NCBI RefSeq assembly: GCF_032854445.1
Contig: NC_088300.1
Span: 55,526,984-55,590,983 of the forward strand
Origin: Liolophura sinensis
Taxonomy: Eukaryota; Mollusca; Polyplacophora; Chitonida; Chitonidae
Length of the DNA stretch: 64,000 nucleotides
Direction of reading: 5' to 3'
In this document: positions 26,101 to 37,867 of the stretch, piece by piece
Position numbering within the stretch: the first letter of the stretch is position 1
Layout: each line of letters opens with the position of its first letter
The notes under the pieces: generated by a model
The model's database searches: none
What the model was told of the DNA's origin: nothing
Seen by the model: the letters and a program-made list of their open reading frames with translations, nothing else
Program-made: the position numbers and the translations under genes

Positions 26101-29100
26101 AGTATTTTTAGTATTCATGTTTACGAAATATGGGCAGAAGTCGACAGTCTTTCAGATTATGCCAAAATGTTGTGCAGTGCACATATTAATGTTATTATGA
26201 TCAAAATTGAGGAAGACATGAACTGTTGGTGGTAGGAGCATAGACTAACTGCTCAGTGAAGCATGAGCTTATTTATTACATTCTTGAACTGTCAGCATAA
26301 TACCCTGACCACCCCCGATGCTCACCCACGACGCCCAGTCAGTAAGAACCACAATCAATGCAATGAATCATGGGATACACTTTCTGAGTCCCAGGGTGAA
26401 ACTTTATGTCATTTACCGTAAGTTTTACATGCATGTAAAGCCCAAGGACACAAGGGCAATGTTCCATCCCAGATGCTCTGTGTGCATATTAATTACCATA
26501 ATTTATCAAATTCACAATTTGTGTGCTTTATATATTGAGCTGAAGTTTTGTATTCATGTGTCTCCTACCGGTGAGTTATTTGCTTGATCTAAATCTAAGT
26601 TTGAAAGTGCACTATGATAGAAAAAATACATAAAACTTAGTTTGAATTGCTTGAACCAAACATTTGCAGTCATTCTCCACTGTAGTCTGTTCAAATGTTA
26701 GCTAGTGATTCTAGACCTGTTTTTACAGTTGTTCAGATCCTAGCAGTTTTTAGAGTTTTAGCCCTCTGAAAATCAAATAAAGGTGAAAAAAAATTTTGTT
26801 TTTATCTACATATATTTTATAATGTTTAGAAAATGGAATTTAATAGTTTTACTTTTTTGCTTTTAATTAGCTGTTACAGTGGAGAGTGATGAAGATGCAG
26901 TTTTGGTTGTCAATCAAGTGGAGACAGATGAGACTATGGCTCGAAGATTACAGGAAGAGATGGATCGAGAGTTTGCCTTATCCCTGGCGCAAACAAACTC
27001 CCCTCACCGTCCTGAACTTCACCCTCAGGGGCGTGTCAGATCTGGTCCTGTCACCTCAGGTAGCCTGTCACACAGACTCACTCCCCTCACCGTTCTGAAC
27101 TTCACCCTCAGGGGCGTGTCAGATCTGGTCCTGTCACCTCAGGTAGCCTGTCACACAAACAAACTCCCCTCACCGTCCTGAACTTCATCCTCAGGGGCGT
27201 GTCAGATCTGGTCCTGTCACCTCAGGTAGCCCATCACACAAACAAACTCCCCTCACCGTCCTGAACTTCATCCTCAGGGGCGTGTCAGATCTGGTCCTGT
27301 CACCTCAGGTAGCTTGTCACACAGACTCACTCCCCTCACCGTCCTGAACTTCACCCTCAGGGGCGTGTCAGATCTGGTCCTGTCACCTCAGGTAGCTTGT
27401 CACACAGACTCACTCCCCTCACCGTCCTGAACTTCACCCTCAGGGGCGTGTCAGATCTGGTCCTGTCACCTCAGGTAGCCTGTCACGTAGACTCACTCCA
27501 CTCACCATCCTGTACTTCACCCTCAAGGGCGTGTCAGATCTGGCCCTGTCACCTTAGATAGCCTGTCACGAAGACTCACTCCCCTCACCATCCTGTACTT
27601 CACCCTCAAGGGCGTGTCAGATGCCGTCTAGTCTCCTCAGGTGGCCTGTCACACAGACCCACTCCCCTCACCATCCTGTACTTCACCATCACGGGTGTGT
27701 CAAATCTGGTTGTGTCACTTCAGGTAGCCTGTCACAAACTCACTCCACTAAACATCCTGAACTTCATATCATAATGTGTCAAATGCGGTCCTGTCACCTC
27801 AGGTAGCTTGTCACAGTGTCACTCCCCTCACCGTCCTGTACTTCACCATGATGGTTGTGTCAGATCTGGTCCTGTCACCTCAGGTAGCCTGTCACACAGA
27901 CTCACTCCCCTCACCGTCCTGTACTTCACCATGATGGTTGTGTCAGATCTGGTCCTGTCACCTCAGGTAGCCTGTCACGTAGACTCACTCCACTCACCGT
28001 CCTGTACTTCACCCTCAGGGGCGTGTCAGATCTGGTCCTGTCACCTCAGGTAGCTTGTCACGTAGACTCACTCCCCTCACCGTCCTGAACTTCACCCTCA
28101 GGGGCGTGTCAGATCTGGTCCTGTCACCTCAGATAGCCTGTCACACAGACTCACTCCCCTCACCATCCTGAACTTCACCATGATGGTTGTGTCAGATCTG
28201 GTCCTGTCACCTCAGGTAGCCTGTCACACAGACTCACTCCCCTCACCGTCCTGTACTTCACCTTCATGGTTATGTCAGATGCGGTCCTGTCACCTCAGGT
28301 AGCCTGTCATATAGAGTCACTCCCCTCACCATCCTGTACTTCACCCTCATGGGTGTGTCAAATGCGGTCCTGTCACCTCAGGTAGCCTGTCACGCAGACT
28401 CACTCCCCTCACCATCCTGTACTTCACCATCACGAGTGTGTCAGATGATGTCCTGTCACCTCAGGTAGCCTGTCACAAAACTAATGTGATAATGAGAACA
28501 TCCATAATCAAATAGGCATTTTAAATGAGCTATAAACTAAAAAAACATAAACCTCAAATACTGCTGTGATACCAAGAATGTTACTTCAAGTTGGTTTATT
28601 GTCAACAACAGCGCGGAAATTTTTTAAAATTATCTTTGCTCTTATCTTGTTTTTAATGGTATCATCATCTTCAGTTTTTCTGATTTTCTGTAACTGGGTG
28701 AATGTGATATCTTTGCAGGGTTTGGTGGACGTATGCAGCCATCTTCAGAAGACTCTGATAGTGAAGAGAACCCTTTTCTACTGGTAAGTCCTGTTTCTCA
28801 GGAATTATAATATCTATTTTTCCTGTTGAAGACATGTTTATATGATCGAAAAGCCTTTGAAAAACAGGAAAATCATAAAAATATCTGAAGCAGACAAAAT
28901 ATAAATGTTGACTTTCAGTTTTACTTTTTTTCCATTTTTTGGATATTTTAGCATCGGCTCACCCATAAAACAAAAATAAAATTGGTGTCATCTATAGACA
29001 CAGACCAGCTTTAAAGGACCAGTCATGCGAAAGCGATATGCAGTGCAGAAAAATTAATAAATACATGAAAACAAAGGATGTCAGTGGGGCGCTGAACTTG

Positions 29101-32100
29101 AAAGTTGTGAAAAGTTTAAATGAAAGCCAGTGTAAATGAATCAGTTGTGTAATTTGGTTAATGGAGAGATTTTCATCTTCTTTTGCCACAGTGTGGCTGC
29201 AAAATAATTCCAAAGTGGTGTTAAGCTATTATCATTCATTCATCTTTTTCTGCTTATAATTTATTTATTTATTTGATTGTTTTTTTTAAACTGTACTTCA
29301 TTTATATGATATCAGCCAGCATGATGATAAGAGGAAACCAAGCAGAAACCCATGACCATTTGCAGGTTGCTGCTTATAATTGACACTATTGATCTATGTT
29401 CATTCTCACAATGAGAGTAATTGAATCCATTTGCAGGGATGTCCATTTATGCCCGCAGGAAACTGGGCGGAAAGGCATTATGGTAAGTTTTGATATGACC
29501 ATCGATCAATCACAGTGCGTGTATGTTTACAGTACACACACTTGTACTAATCTGTTTAAATCTACTTTAAATCTGCCGCATGTTGGCAGGATATTCTGAA
29601 CGCATTATTCTGTGCAGACTGATAAAATTGTACTTTTTGTGGAGTCCTGAAATTGGCCAGTTGGACCAAACCAATGTAGTTTTGTGACCAAAAACTTAAC
29701 TACAACTGTATATCATTTGCACTGACAGTTCCTCTTTTGAGGAAAGGTTGAGGAATTATGGTACCAGGTAGTTGTTTCTGATGAAGAAGTTTCCTAATTA
29801 CAGTGCAAAGCTTTTTGACTTGTGACGTGGATATGACACTGTATGAGACTGTCAAACTAAGAATTCTATACGTGGTACAGAAGCTTATCAGTAATATTTG
29901 GCAAATTTATTATGGTATAAAACACTTTAGTAATGATTTTTTTAAAGCTCTGTGCAGTTACACAACAGCAAGAATTTTTTACGGACACAGATCTTTTCAT
30001 GAAAAGAAAAATGTGTACATGCTGAATTGAAACAGAATTGGTAAATTGCTTACCCTTAGCTAATAAAATGAGCTTTAGCTAGCTTGTTTTCTTGTGTATG
30101 TCATAATGTAGAAATCAGTTCTACATGGGAAAAGAAGTTTTACTTTTCATGTTTCAACCCTCTTCTAAATTCAAGTAGTGCCTCTAATTTAGGGCTCTGA
30201 ACATTGCCATGCGCACCCATGATTTGCCAGTTCCATTTGTTTGTGGCCTGTCTGACATTGTTACTTTTGATGCCAATTTCAGCTCTAATGACTGGAGGTG
30301 GGAATGTGCTGGGCATGGGAAGTAATTGGACACCTGAGGTAAGAATGTGTTGGCTGAGTTGTATGAGGAGAGAAGAAAGTCGTAATAGCCGTGATGACAC
30401 TCATATTTGCCAAAGTCACAGATTTTCTGCATGGAGAGATGCATGGCTGGTTACATGTCATCACACATGTGGATAACGGATGACTGCCTTCTCCAAGAAT
30501 TGTAGGCTACAGCATTTATATGATGGTGTAGAAGTTTAAAAACCTATCAGTGAAACACGCGACTGGCATACCCCTATCTGTGACAGTCTAGTCCAACAAG
30601 ATACATAATAATAATAATAATAATGGCTTTATTTCAAGAGGGTAAAATACAGTGCGTATACTCAGTCAACACTGGGTCGATCTACCCTGAGGCCCTCAAA
30701 CACAAACGATTTGAAACAATATGTTACATGACATATGCGTTGGAAAACATGGTAATGTGGATTGTAAAATTTGGATTCCACTTGCAACAAGATTTTGAAA
30801 ACAATATGTGTATAGATGTAGTGGCAAATTAAATCAACACAAAGTACTTAAACAGTGAAATAATAATAAAATCAAGTGTGAATTTTGCCACCATAACTAT
30901 CCCCATGGAATGGAAAAGATATGTTAGTGGGAGACGGCCCATTACCTACCCCTACCTATTCCTTCCAGAAGTTGGAATCTCATGATACACATCTTGATCA
31001 TCTTTATAAGTGTGGTTAGGTGATGATTTGATCCCAGTATTTGTTGAAAAGCTGGTTAAACCTTAAAACAACTAACTCTTTCAACATGTGATACATGTCT
31101 ATAGTTGGTCATAATAAGTGGATATTTGGTGATGTGATGTTGCAGGGTCCGCGGAGGCGATCAACCCGGCAATCCCGTGGAGGTCGCAGGGGTCAGGCAG
31201 GACGCATGGGACGACGCAATGCTGTGATTGGTTTGAACAGTCCAGGTGTCAGTGGAGAAGACTATGAGGTTAGAGACATGAAATTAATGTCAGTAAAATG
31301 ATGACACAGGAATTGTGTAGGCATAAACATGCTCCGACCACCCAAACCCCACCCCAATTCCAATCACAGGTAAAAATTTGGAAAAAGACACATTTTAAAA
31401 AGACAAAACATTTAATAACAGTGGTGGACATTCATGGCTGTATCATTGATTTTTGATATTAGTGGTAGTCTCAAGGTAAGTCGACGTTTGCATGTTTATT
31501 TCTAATTTTTGACTTAGCTAATTAATGTACTTCAAATTTCTTCAAATATTTTTTTAACTCAGCTTTGTGAGCCAGACAGTTTTTTTTTTGGCCAGTAAGT
31601 ATAGTTACTGGTGTTTTATTTAGTTCTACCAAGTACATCTAAGTGTAGTATTATAAAACTTTATTCACTTATAAGCAATGAAATTATAATAGACTTCTAT
31701 TTTTGACAATAGCAGTAACAACAATAAGGTAAGAAAATAGCCTAAAGCTGGGCCTGGTTGTGTAATTATCTTTTGCTGGTTTACTTGACAGGCTTTGCTG
31801 AACCTTGCTGAAAGTCTGGGAGATGTCAAACCAAAGGGACTTACAAAGAGCCAGATTAATTGTCTACCTGTGAAGAAGTTTGTGCCCTCATCAGGGGAGA
31901 GTGCCCAGAATCTGGAGTGCCTGGTGTGCATGTGCGAGTTCCAGAAGAGTGAAGATGTACGCATTCTCACTTGTTTCCATGACTTCCATGCTGGGTGTAT
32001 TGACAAGTGGCTGAAGGTAGGTCAACCAGTTTTCATGGTTTGTACTACATGCAGGGTCCATTTTTCATGGGTAGGTCCCTTGACCCTGACCTTATTTAAT

Positions 32101-32937
32101 CTGTGATCCCCCAGCTGCCATTTCGGTAATGTTACTGCTGCTCCCGACATGTGAATTACATGTATTTGAGAGAAAGACACCAACAGTACTTACCTAATGA
32201 GGAGGCCTCCTTGGTCAAGGGGTTAGCATGGCAGCGAGGCGAAATGACCCACAAGCCTCTCACCAATGCAGTCGCTATGAGTTCAAGTCCAGGCGATGCT
32301 GGCTTCCTCTCTGGCCATACATGGAAAAGTCTGTTAGCAACCTGTGGATGGTCGTGGGTTTCTCCTGGGCTCTACCCGGTTTCCTCCCACCATAATTCTG
32401 GCCGCCATCATATAAGTGAAATATTCTCGAGTACGGCATAAAACACCAATCAAATAAACAAAGAAATACTTACTTATGTTGGGGTCAAGTTAGCATTTTG
32501 TTTATATCAGAGTACAGTGTGATATATGTTTGAGTGAGTGAGTCATACATGTACTAGCTGAAAAAGGCATGGCAAACGGTTTCATAATTTTTTGGTTTCT
32601 CCTGAACAAAAAAACTTCAAACATCCATCACCCATAGGAAAACTATATGATGTGTGTTTATTATATTTTTGGGGTTGGCACTCTTCTCTTCTTCATCCAT
32701 ACACCTGACTGCCAAGTGATAAGTAAAGAAAATTCTTGAGTATACATTTAGCATTACATGCCAGTGAAATAAGAAAAAGGGACATTCAATTTAGCCTTTT
32801 GTAACAGCCTGCCCTTTGCTATGTTGTTTGTGCTGAGGTCAGGAAAGTTTCAAATGGCTGTCTTTCTTATTTCGATGTTGTCATTTCAGAATAACAACAC
32901 GTGTCCTATTTGTCGGGTAGAAGTCCAGCTCCATTGA
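23184..32937 (+). CDS. RING-H2 E3 ubiquitin ligase, RNF38/RNF44/Arkadia-related
   Basis: Nine coding exons join in phase: 23184-23266, 23587-24602, 26871-27059, 28719-28783, 29437-29482, 30283-30338, 31146-31268, 31792-32016 and 32890-32937, giving 616 residues and a TGA stop. N terminus MEDWKNSLSGG. Residues ~30-360 are Ser/Lys-rich and disordered, with a basic KRIKIR. Next come SDVEILSG and ESDEDAVLVVNQ (SUMO-interaction-like), then TDETMARRLQEE (ubiquitin-binding MIU-like), an Arg/Gly patch (RRRSTRQSRGGRRGQ), YEALLNLAESLGDVKPKGLTK as in RNF38/44, and a C-terminal RING-H2 at ~569-611. Such proteins transfer ubiquitin from an E2 to substrates, often in the nucleus. The exact orthologue is not identified. 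The end of exon 3 is less certain because it lies in a tandem repeat; phase supports 27059. Confidence 0.88.
23587..24602 (+). CDS. RING ligase gene, large exon 2 (disordered region)
   Basis: Acceptor ttttcag at 23586; donor CAAGCAG|GTTATA at 24602. It is 1016 nt with 338 complete codons. The sequence is Ser/Lys/Glu-rich, with ERLRAIRQKKNQ, SESESDTDSD, LRKRIKIRH (nuclear-localisation-like) and CEDDSSEDSDVEILSG (acidic patch plus hydrophobic core, SUMO-interaction-like). The donor is not a strong consensus. The open frame runs on to 24676 but turns hydrophobic after the proposed donor, and phase 1 there fits the next exon. Confidence 0.8.
24910..24942. repeat. AT-rich palindrome
   Basis: attattatacaca and tgtgtataataat form 13 bp perfect arms around a 7 nt AT loop. 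It could be a decayed MITE end or simply a hairpin-forming AT tract in the RING ligase gene's second intron. Confidence 0.6.
25318..25712. repeat. ~183 bp tandem repeat, two copies plus a partial third
   Basis: Copies start with taaacaaaatgtta near 25319, 25503 and 25684. Each holds gtttgcacacatgta, agcacaataacac, a gggatattccat-like word and tactg.aaat.acc. A more diverged partial relative appears around 26440-26510 (acacaagggcaatgttccat). It lies in intron 2 of the RING ligase gene and has no coding sense. Confidence 0.75.
26996..28478 (+). repeat. 83 bp tandem array (~18 copies) copied from the 3' end of RING ligase exon 3 with its splice donor
   Basis: The period is exactly 83 bp between the first copies (gcgtgtcaga words at 27031, 27114, 27197 and 27280). 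The first unit straddles the inferred exon 3 edge at 27059; every later unit repeats ctgtcacctcag|gtagcctgtcac or a close variant, so almost all carry the same donor. Later units diverge (for example accatgatggttgtgtcag) and the array ends near 28478. 83 is not a multiple of three, so use of downstream donors would change the frame. Confidence 0.9.
29261..29373 (-). mobile_element. SINE fragment, minus strand, degraded
   Basis: Tail side (ttatttatttatttgattg) followed by a decayed core (agccagcatgatgataagag, gaaaccaagcagaaaccc) and tttgcaggttgct. The tRNA-like half is absent. Lies just upstream of RING ligase exon 5. Confidence 0.65.
31792..32937 (+). CDS. RING ligase gene, exons 8-9 encoding the RING-H2 finger
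   Basis: Exon 31792-32016 encodes ALLNLAESLGDVKPKGLTK and the first part of the finger: CLVC, then C-F-H-D-F-H-A-G-C, then IDKWLK. Exon 32890-32937 supplies NNNTCPICRVEVQLH and the stop. The ligand order C-C-C-H-H-C-C-C is complete, with the Ile/Leu-Trp-Pro pattern expected for E2 contact (IDKWL, CPIC). The protein ends four residues after CRVEV. The 874 bp intron between them contains a near-full-length SINE. Confidence 0.93.
32202..32468 (+). mobile_element. Near-full-length tRNA-derived SINE, plus strand
   Basis: tRNA-like head beginning gaggcctccttggtcaagg, a B-box-like gagttcaagtcc at 32279-32290, then the body (cctgtggatggtcgtgggtt, cggtttcctcccaccataat) and 3' end (agtgaaatattctcgagta, ggcataaaacaccaatcaaa, A-rich tail). 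It sits in the last intron of the RING ligase gene in sense orientation. Confidence 0.9.
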
Positions 32938-35900
32938 TGTATCCAGCCTTCTGCTAGCCTGACACCCATGAGATCCCAGATTCCAGACCAACCACCAGTG
33001 ACTTGTTCAGACACTGTCAGTCAAATCCAGTGGAAATTGAGCGATGCATTTCAAGCTCAAAACATGAACTATTATTATGTGTAACTTCTCTGTGTAGTCT
33101 ACATCATTGATCAGATCTCTCTTTATCTATGCAAATGAGTCTTATCCATGCAGTAACAATGCTCAATGTAAGGGAATATTTCACTGCATCCTAAACTAAT
33201 CACCCATTCAGTTGTCCACACCTAAGTTTAGCAGAACAAATTTTAAAAACCTGTGAAATTATTTTTGTAAATTTAATCAATTTTCAATATCAGTTGGAAA
33301 CATACTAAGATAGGTTTATATCTATCTATTAAATACACCAACAGAATGGAAATAGCAGGGCAGCAATGTTACCCTTGATTATCCAAATGATTTTTGTCCT
33401 ACATAAATTTTTAAAAGTCGAAAAATTATGATTTCTATGACGCAAACATTTTTTTCTTGTAAAGGTGACAGTGGTTGGTCAATTAGTTACTGGCGTATGA
33501 ACCTAGGGGATCACAAAGTCATCACTTCTGGCCATATTCTGTGTTTGAAAAATATGAACTGCATGTAACTTCCTTTCAAGCTGTAAATCAGACCATTGTC
33601 ATTTCAGTTTGCCTACAACATATCAACATCAGAAAGGCAGGAATGAGTAACTAACTACTGTACTTGGGCCCATGTTGGTTCCTCATAGATTTTATTTCTT
33701 CTGAATCTTAAACAAGGGCTTCCAGAATCTGGAAATCTGAAAAGCTTACCACTGTTGTAAAAGACAAAAATTTCTTGAGTATAGCATTTAAGACTGATCC
33801 AGTAAATAAACACATCTTGTGTCACCCAAAGATCCAGCAAAAACTATTTGTCGGAAGTTTGTAGCTGAAACTATTCCAAACAGTTTCTTTCCGCAACCAT
33901 TCTAATTGCATGGGAGATTCTGAAATGAAACAAGGAACACATTGCCTTTCAATATTTATCACGTACATTTGGATACCTACATAGACAACACTAAATGTTT
34001 TTACACAATATATTGCATTCAATTTAGTTAAACTCTAATAACCTTGTGGACATCAGTTTGTATCTAAAACATTCATATTCATGTTGTTAAAAGGTTACTC
34101 ACCCATGTGTGATTGTATATATTCAGTGTAAGTTTCATTTGTGTAATTCTTGTGGAATCATTCAGTACTGGACTGTCAATATTATGATTTCAAAGTACAT
34201 GTACTAAAATAGTAGTAGCGGGTGGTATGTAACTTTGGTTTGGAGATTTACAAATTGGGTTTAAACTTATTTAAGCCTTATGAGCAGTGTTGAAGCTGAA
34301 TGTGGGAACTGGCAACTATGTGCTAGGGGCCATTTCTAAATGAAATCAAAAGACCATGTAACCATGCTCAGTTTTTGGTAGGCCTACTGGAAGTTTAAAT
34401 TTAAAAATTTTTGTCTCCAAGAGGCTGTACTGGAGATTTTTGGCAACAAGTCCATATTCACCAATCAGATCAAATTTTCTGTATCTACCAAGAACACTGA
34501 TAGCTCAAACTATTGTCTTTCGGTAAATAAAAAATTCTTACTTGTACTACTGACAGTATTAAAATTAATCTAAAATTTGAAAAAGTTCTAATTTCACCCA
34601 GATTATAAATTTGAGGAACTTTAATACCAGTTTTTAACAGCAACATGATCAGTGATGATGCTGATCTGTTGTGTCCTTATTTGGGCTATTCTATAAAAAA
34701 TTTGATTGGATTTGTCTTGATTGATTTATTGATAAAAATCTCTGGTATAGTCTTTTTAAGATAACATTGATGGGGTGGTCAAAATTGTAATTATAATATG
34801 AATTGCTGGGGTAAAAAAAAGTTTGAAAGTCGTATTTCAATTTGACCATGTCAGAAATGGATTTGTGCAATCGGCCGTAGGGAAATGTGTAATGAGGAGT
34901 TCTGCTCATCTTGTGCTGTCTTTAGCACAATATCAGATAGGGAAATAAATCAGTCAGATAACATTGCATGTCTGAAATGTTGAAATCCAGCATCATACAG
35001 CTGGGTACTGTTTGCAAATGATTGTACTCCTATGTACTGATATTTAGTAATACCCGGGGTGATATTTATCAGTAAATAAGACTGGGTGTTGAATGTTGTA
35101 TACACCTACCGTAAGTCTTGTAAAATTTGGGACAGATATTAATAGAGTTGAAAAGTAGAATATTACATTTCTTTACCAGTAAAGATACGAGTATGAGTTC
35201 ATTAGATTGTGTAACCATGTGAAAAAAAAAAGAAACTCAGTATTCCTGCTAGAATTATATATATATTGGCTAAAATGAACAGACTTAGAAGAAATAGAGT
35301 ATCATGAAATGATATTAGTGGGTGTGTGTAAATACAAATATACTGCTGCTGTAGAACAGTGTCAAAATTGGGGATAATGTAAGTGTGATTTGGTATTCCT
35401 TGTAGATACAATGAAGTCCAGAGATACTGTCTCTCATGAGCACTTGATTAAAAATCATCAGACATACAAGTTGATAGTTCAGTCCTAGCCTTGGACTGCT
35501 CAGCTGTTTTTTTTTCTTTTTAATCTGTGTGTAATAAGGGCTTGGCAGCCATTGTTTGACTCTTTATGTGGTCTTACACGAAGTTTGTTGAAGATTTATG
35601 TGTAGCTGTTTCTCGAATCTACCATTGCCTTCTATCAAGTGGCATACACAATTGGGCTCATTCATCTGGTGAAAATTAAGTCAGGAGGTTATTTAACAAC
35701 AGCCAATGGTTATGCTGGATACTTCAATTTCCTGCACCATTGACACACATCATCATAATATGAGTGATATTTGGCAGTGAATCAAATAAATTCAGTCTGA
35801 TTCATCAAGGTTTCGATTGAGGCATATTCTTTATAGATTGATTAACACCTTCTACCTCCATAATCAGTGTTTTTTTTTAAGTTGCTTGATTAGCATTCAG

Positions 35901-37308
35901 AATTACTCTTCAAATGTTGTACAAGACAGGCCAACATATACGTATTGTTGTATTTAATTGGGCATGAAGACTAATGCTAAACAGAAAAATAAACTCCATT
36001 TGGTTCTATATGTACATGTACTTTAATTCAGTGAGCTAATTGATCTCGCTCCTTGTTTAACATTCTGACATTTACCTTGTTGAATTAATTTGTACACAAC
36101 TTTCCTCACAAATAAGATAAAATAAAAGTCCATTTGGTGAGGTCCCTTCAGATGTGTTTATTTTATTTTTGTGTGTACAAATACTTTAATATGATTTTTT
36201 TATTATTATTATTAAATCAGACTGAAGAATGTATCGTGGATGTAGCAGAAGTGTGCAGGTTTTATGCTTGCAGGAGGCATAAAAAATATCAGGAGGCCAT
36301 CTACCCAGTGCTTGTTCATTTTATAGCCCCATTTTGGCTTTCAAACGAGCTGTCGAACGCTTGTGGTGAAGTGAATCTGTAACAAAATATCAGTTACTGT
36401 TTAAAACTTCAACTGTCTACTAAACTCGGCAGCCCCAGTCATGGTCAAAGTTCAGATGGTAGATAGGCCTGCACAAGTTGGTTTTGACCTCCTCCTTATC
36501 AAATTGAACGGCAGACAGTATGAAGGTGTAATGCCAGGAACAAAAATGTAAGCAGTTAACGATTTAATACGTCTTAAACCTTCAAGTTGTCGGAAGTGAG
36601 ATATACTAGGGTGTGGCGACAGGAGATCGTAAATGCAGGTTGGATCTGTGGAGGCACATGATTTATAATTGTTTAAAGAAGGTGTTTGACCCAATTTACA
36701 GTTGTCTCCCCTTAGTACAGGCTGTGAAAATGGCGACGTATAGGCAATAGTATACCGGTACTTCCGCATTGATTATATTACCCGCGACATAATTTGTGGT
36801 GCGAAAGACGAGAACATTAAGAGCTAACGGACTGGTTCTACTCCGGATTGCACTGTTGGCGTCTGGCATTTGCGAAATTGTTCGCTACATGTCGCAGTAC
36901 GTAGTTATGTCTTCGAATAATACTCAATACAATATTAATAATGATGCTTTCACTGCAGAAAAAAAATGAAACACTCTTCTCTAATGCAGTCATTTAAAAT
37001 TTGGGTCAACTAAAATTTGTGATTTTATGTTGCATAAACTGAATGACATTCTAAACATTACCTTTACATTTTTGTATCAATTTCGAGATACTTATGAATA
37101 TGTACAGGTAGTCGTAAGTTCGAATGTGATTGACATGATTTGAGAAATTTCAGAATTCATTTTGTTTTGGAGTTTGAAGTGACGATCTTCTCAGAATACA
37201 GAATATGATATAGTTATGAATCTTATAGGCATTATACATAGCCGACCTTTTAGTGTAGAGTCCATTTTTTGATATTTGGCAATTGATATTCAGATCAACA
37301 GTGGCCAT

Positions 37309-37356
<48 letters not shown>

Positions 37357-37867
37357 AGATACCAAAAAATTATACAAAGCGATTTTCCAGTTTCTGCTTT
37401 ATGTTAATGAAAGGATGAATTAATCGACAGTAAAGAGCTATGGCTTAAATATGAGAACTTAATTATAGTGGGTCACATTTACAGCAGCTATTAAAATTAA
37501 TGTATATGGCCTACATTGTTACAGGAGAGAATACACTTTCCCAGTAAAATGTGTATCTCGCTTGGCACCCGCTTTGTTTTTTAAAAAGAACACATTTGAA
37601 AAACATTGGTATCCTAAGTGACACAGATACTCTCCTTAGGCAGAGGGCCGTCGCCATAAGTCTGCGGGTACATGTAGGTTGGGATGGTCTGGCATGGAGA
37701 GACAATGACACAAAGTGATATATTAAATGTAAGAAAGCACATTTACATACATATAGCACCTTTATAATCATACAAGCATATGCTTTGAACATGTGTTTGT
37801 ATATCTGTACATTTGTATCATTATGAACAACAATGTGAACATATGTATTTGATGCCAATATTTACAG
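32938..37867. other. 3' UTR of the RING ligase gene and intergenic DNA before the ACT1-like gene
   Basis: 4.9 kb, AT-rich. AATAAA-like words occur near 35783 and 35987, so the 3' UTR could be up to about 3 kb, but the cleavage site is not determined. Weak SINE 3'-end remnants occur near 32690-32765 and 33737-33806. The more CpG-containing stretch 36770-36900 may be the promoter or first noncoding exon of the ACT1-like gene. A TA microsatellite lies at 37312-37353. No other gene seen. Confidence 0.4.
37312..37353. repeat. (TA)n microsatellite
   Basis: Pure TA repeat of about 40 bp upstream of the ACT1-like gene. Confidence 0.97.

Noticed and set aside
27621-28053. Open frames within the 83 bp array
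   Set aside because: Repeat artefacts; 83 bp periodicity shifts frame every unit.
32151-32441. 96-codon plus-strand frame
   Set aside because: Falls inside the SINE at 32202-32468. Similar SINE-derived frames at 42642-42859, 46879-47281 and 61518-61742 were dropped for the same reason.
36452-36769. 105-codon minus-strand frame
   Set aside because: No family resemblance, no splice-consistent partners, lies in the probable promoter region of the ACT1-like gene.
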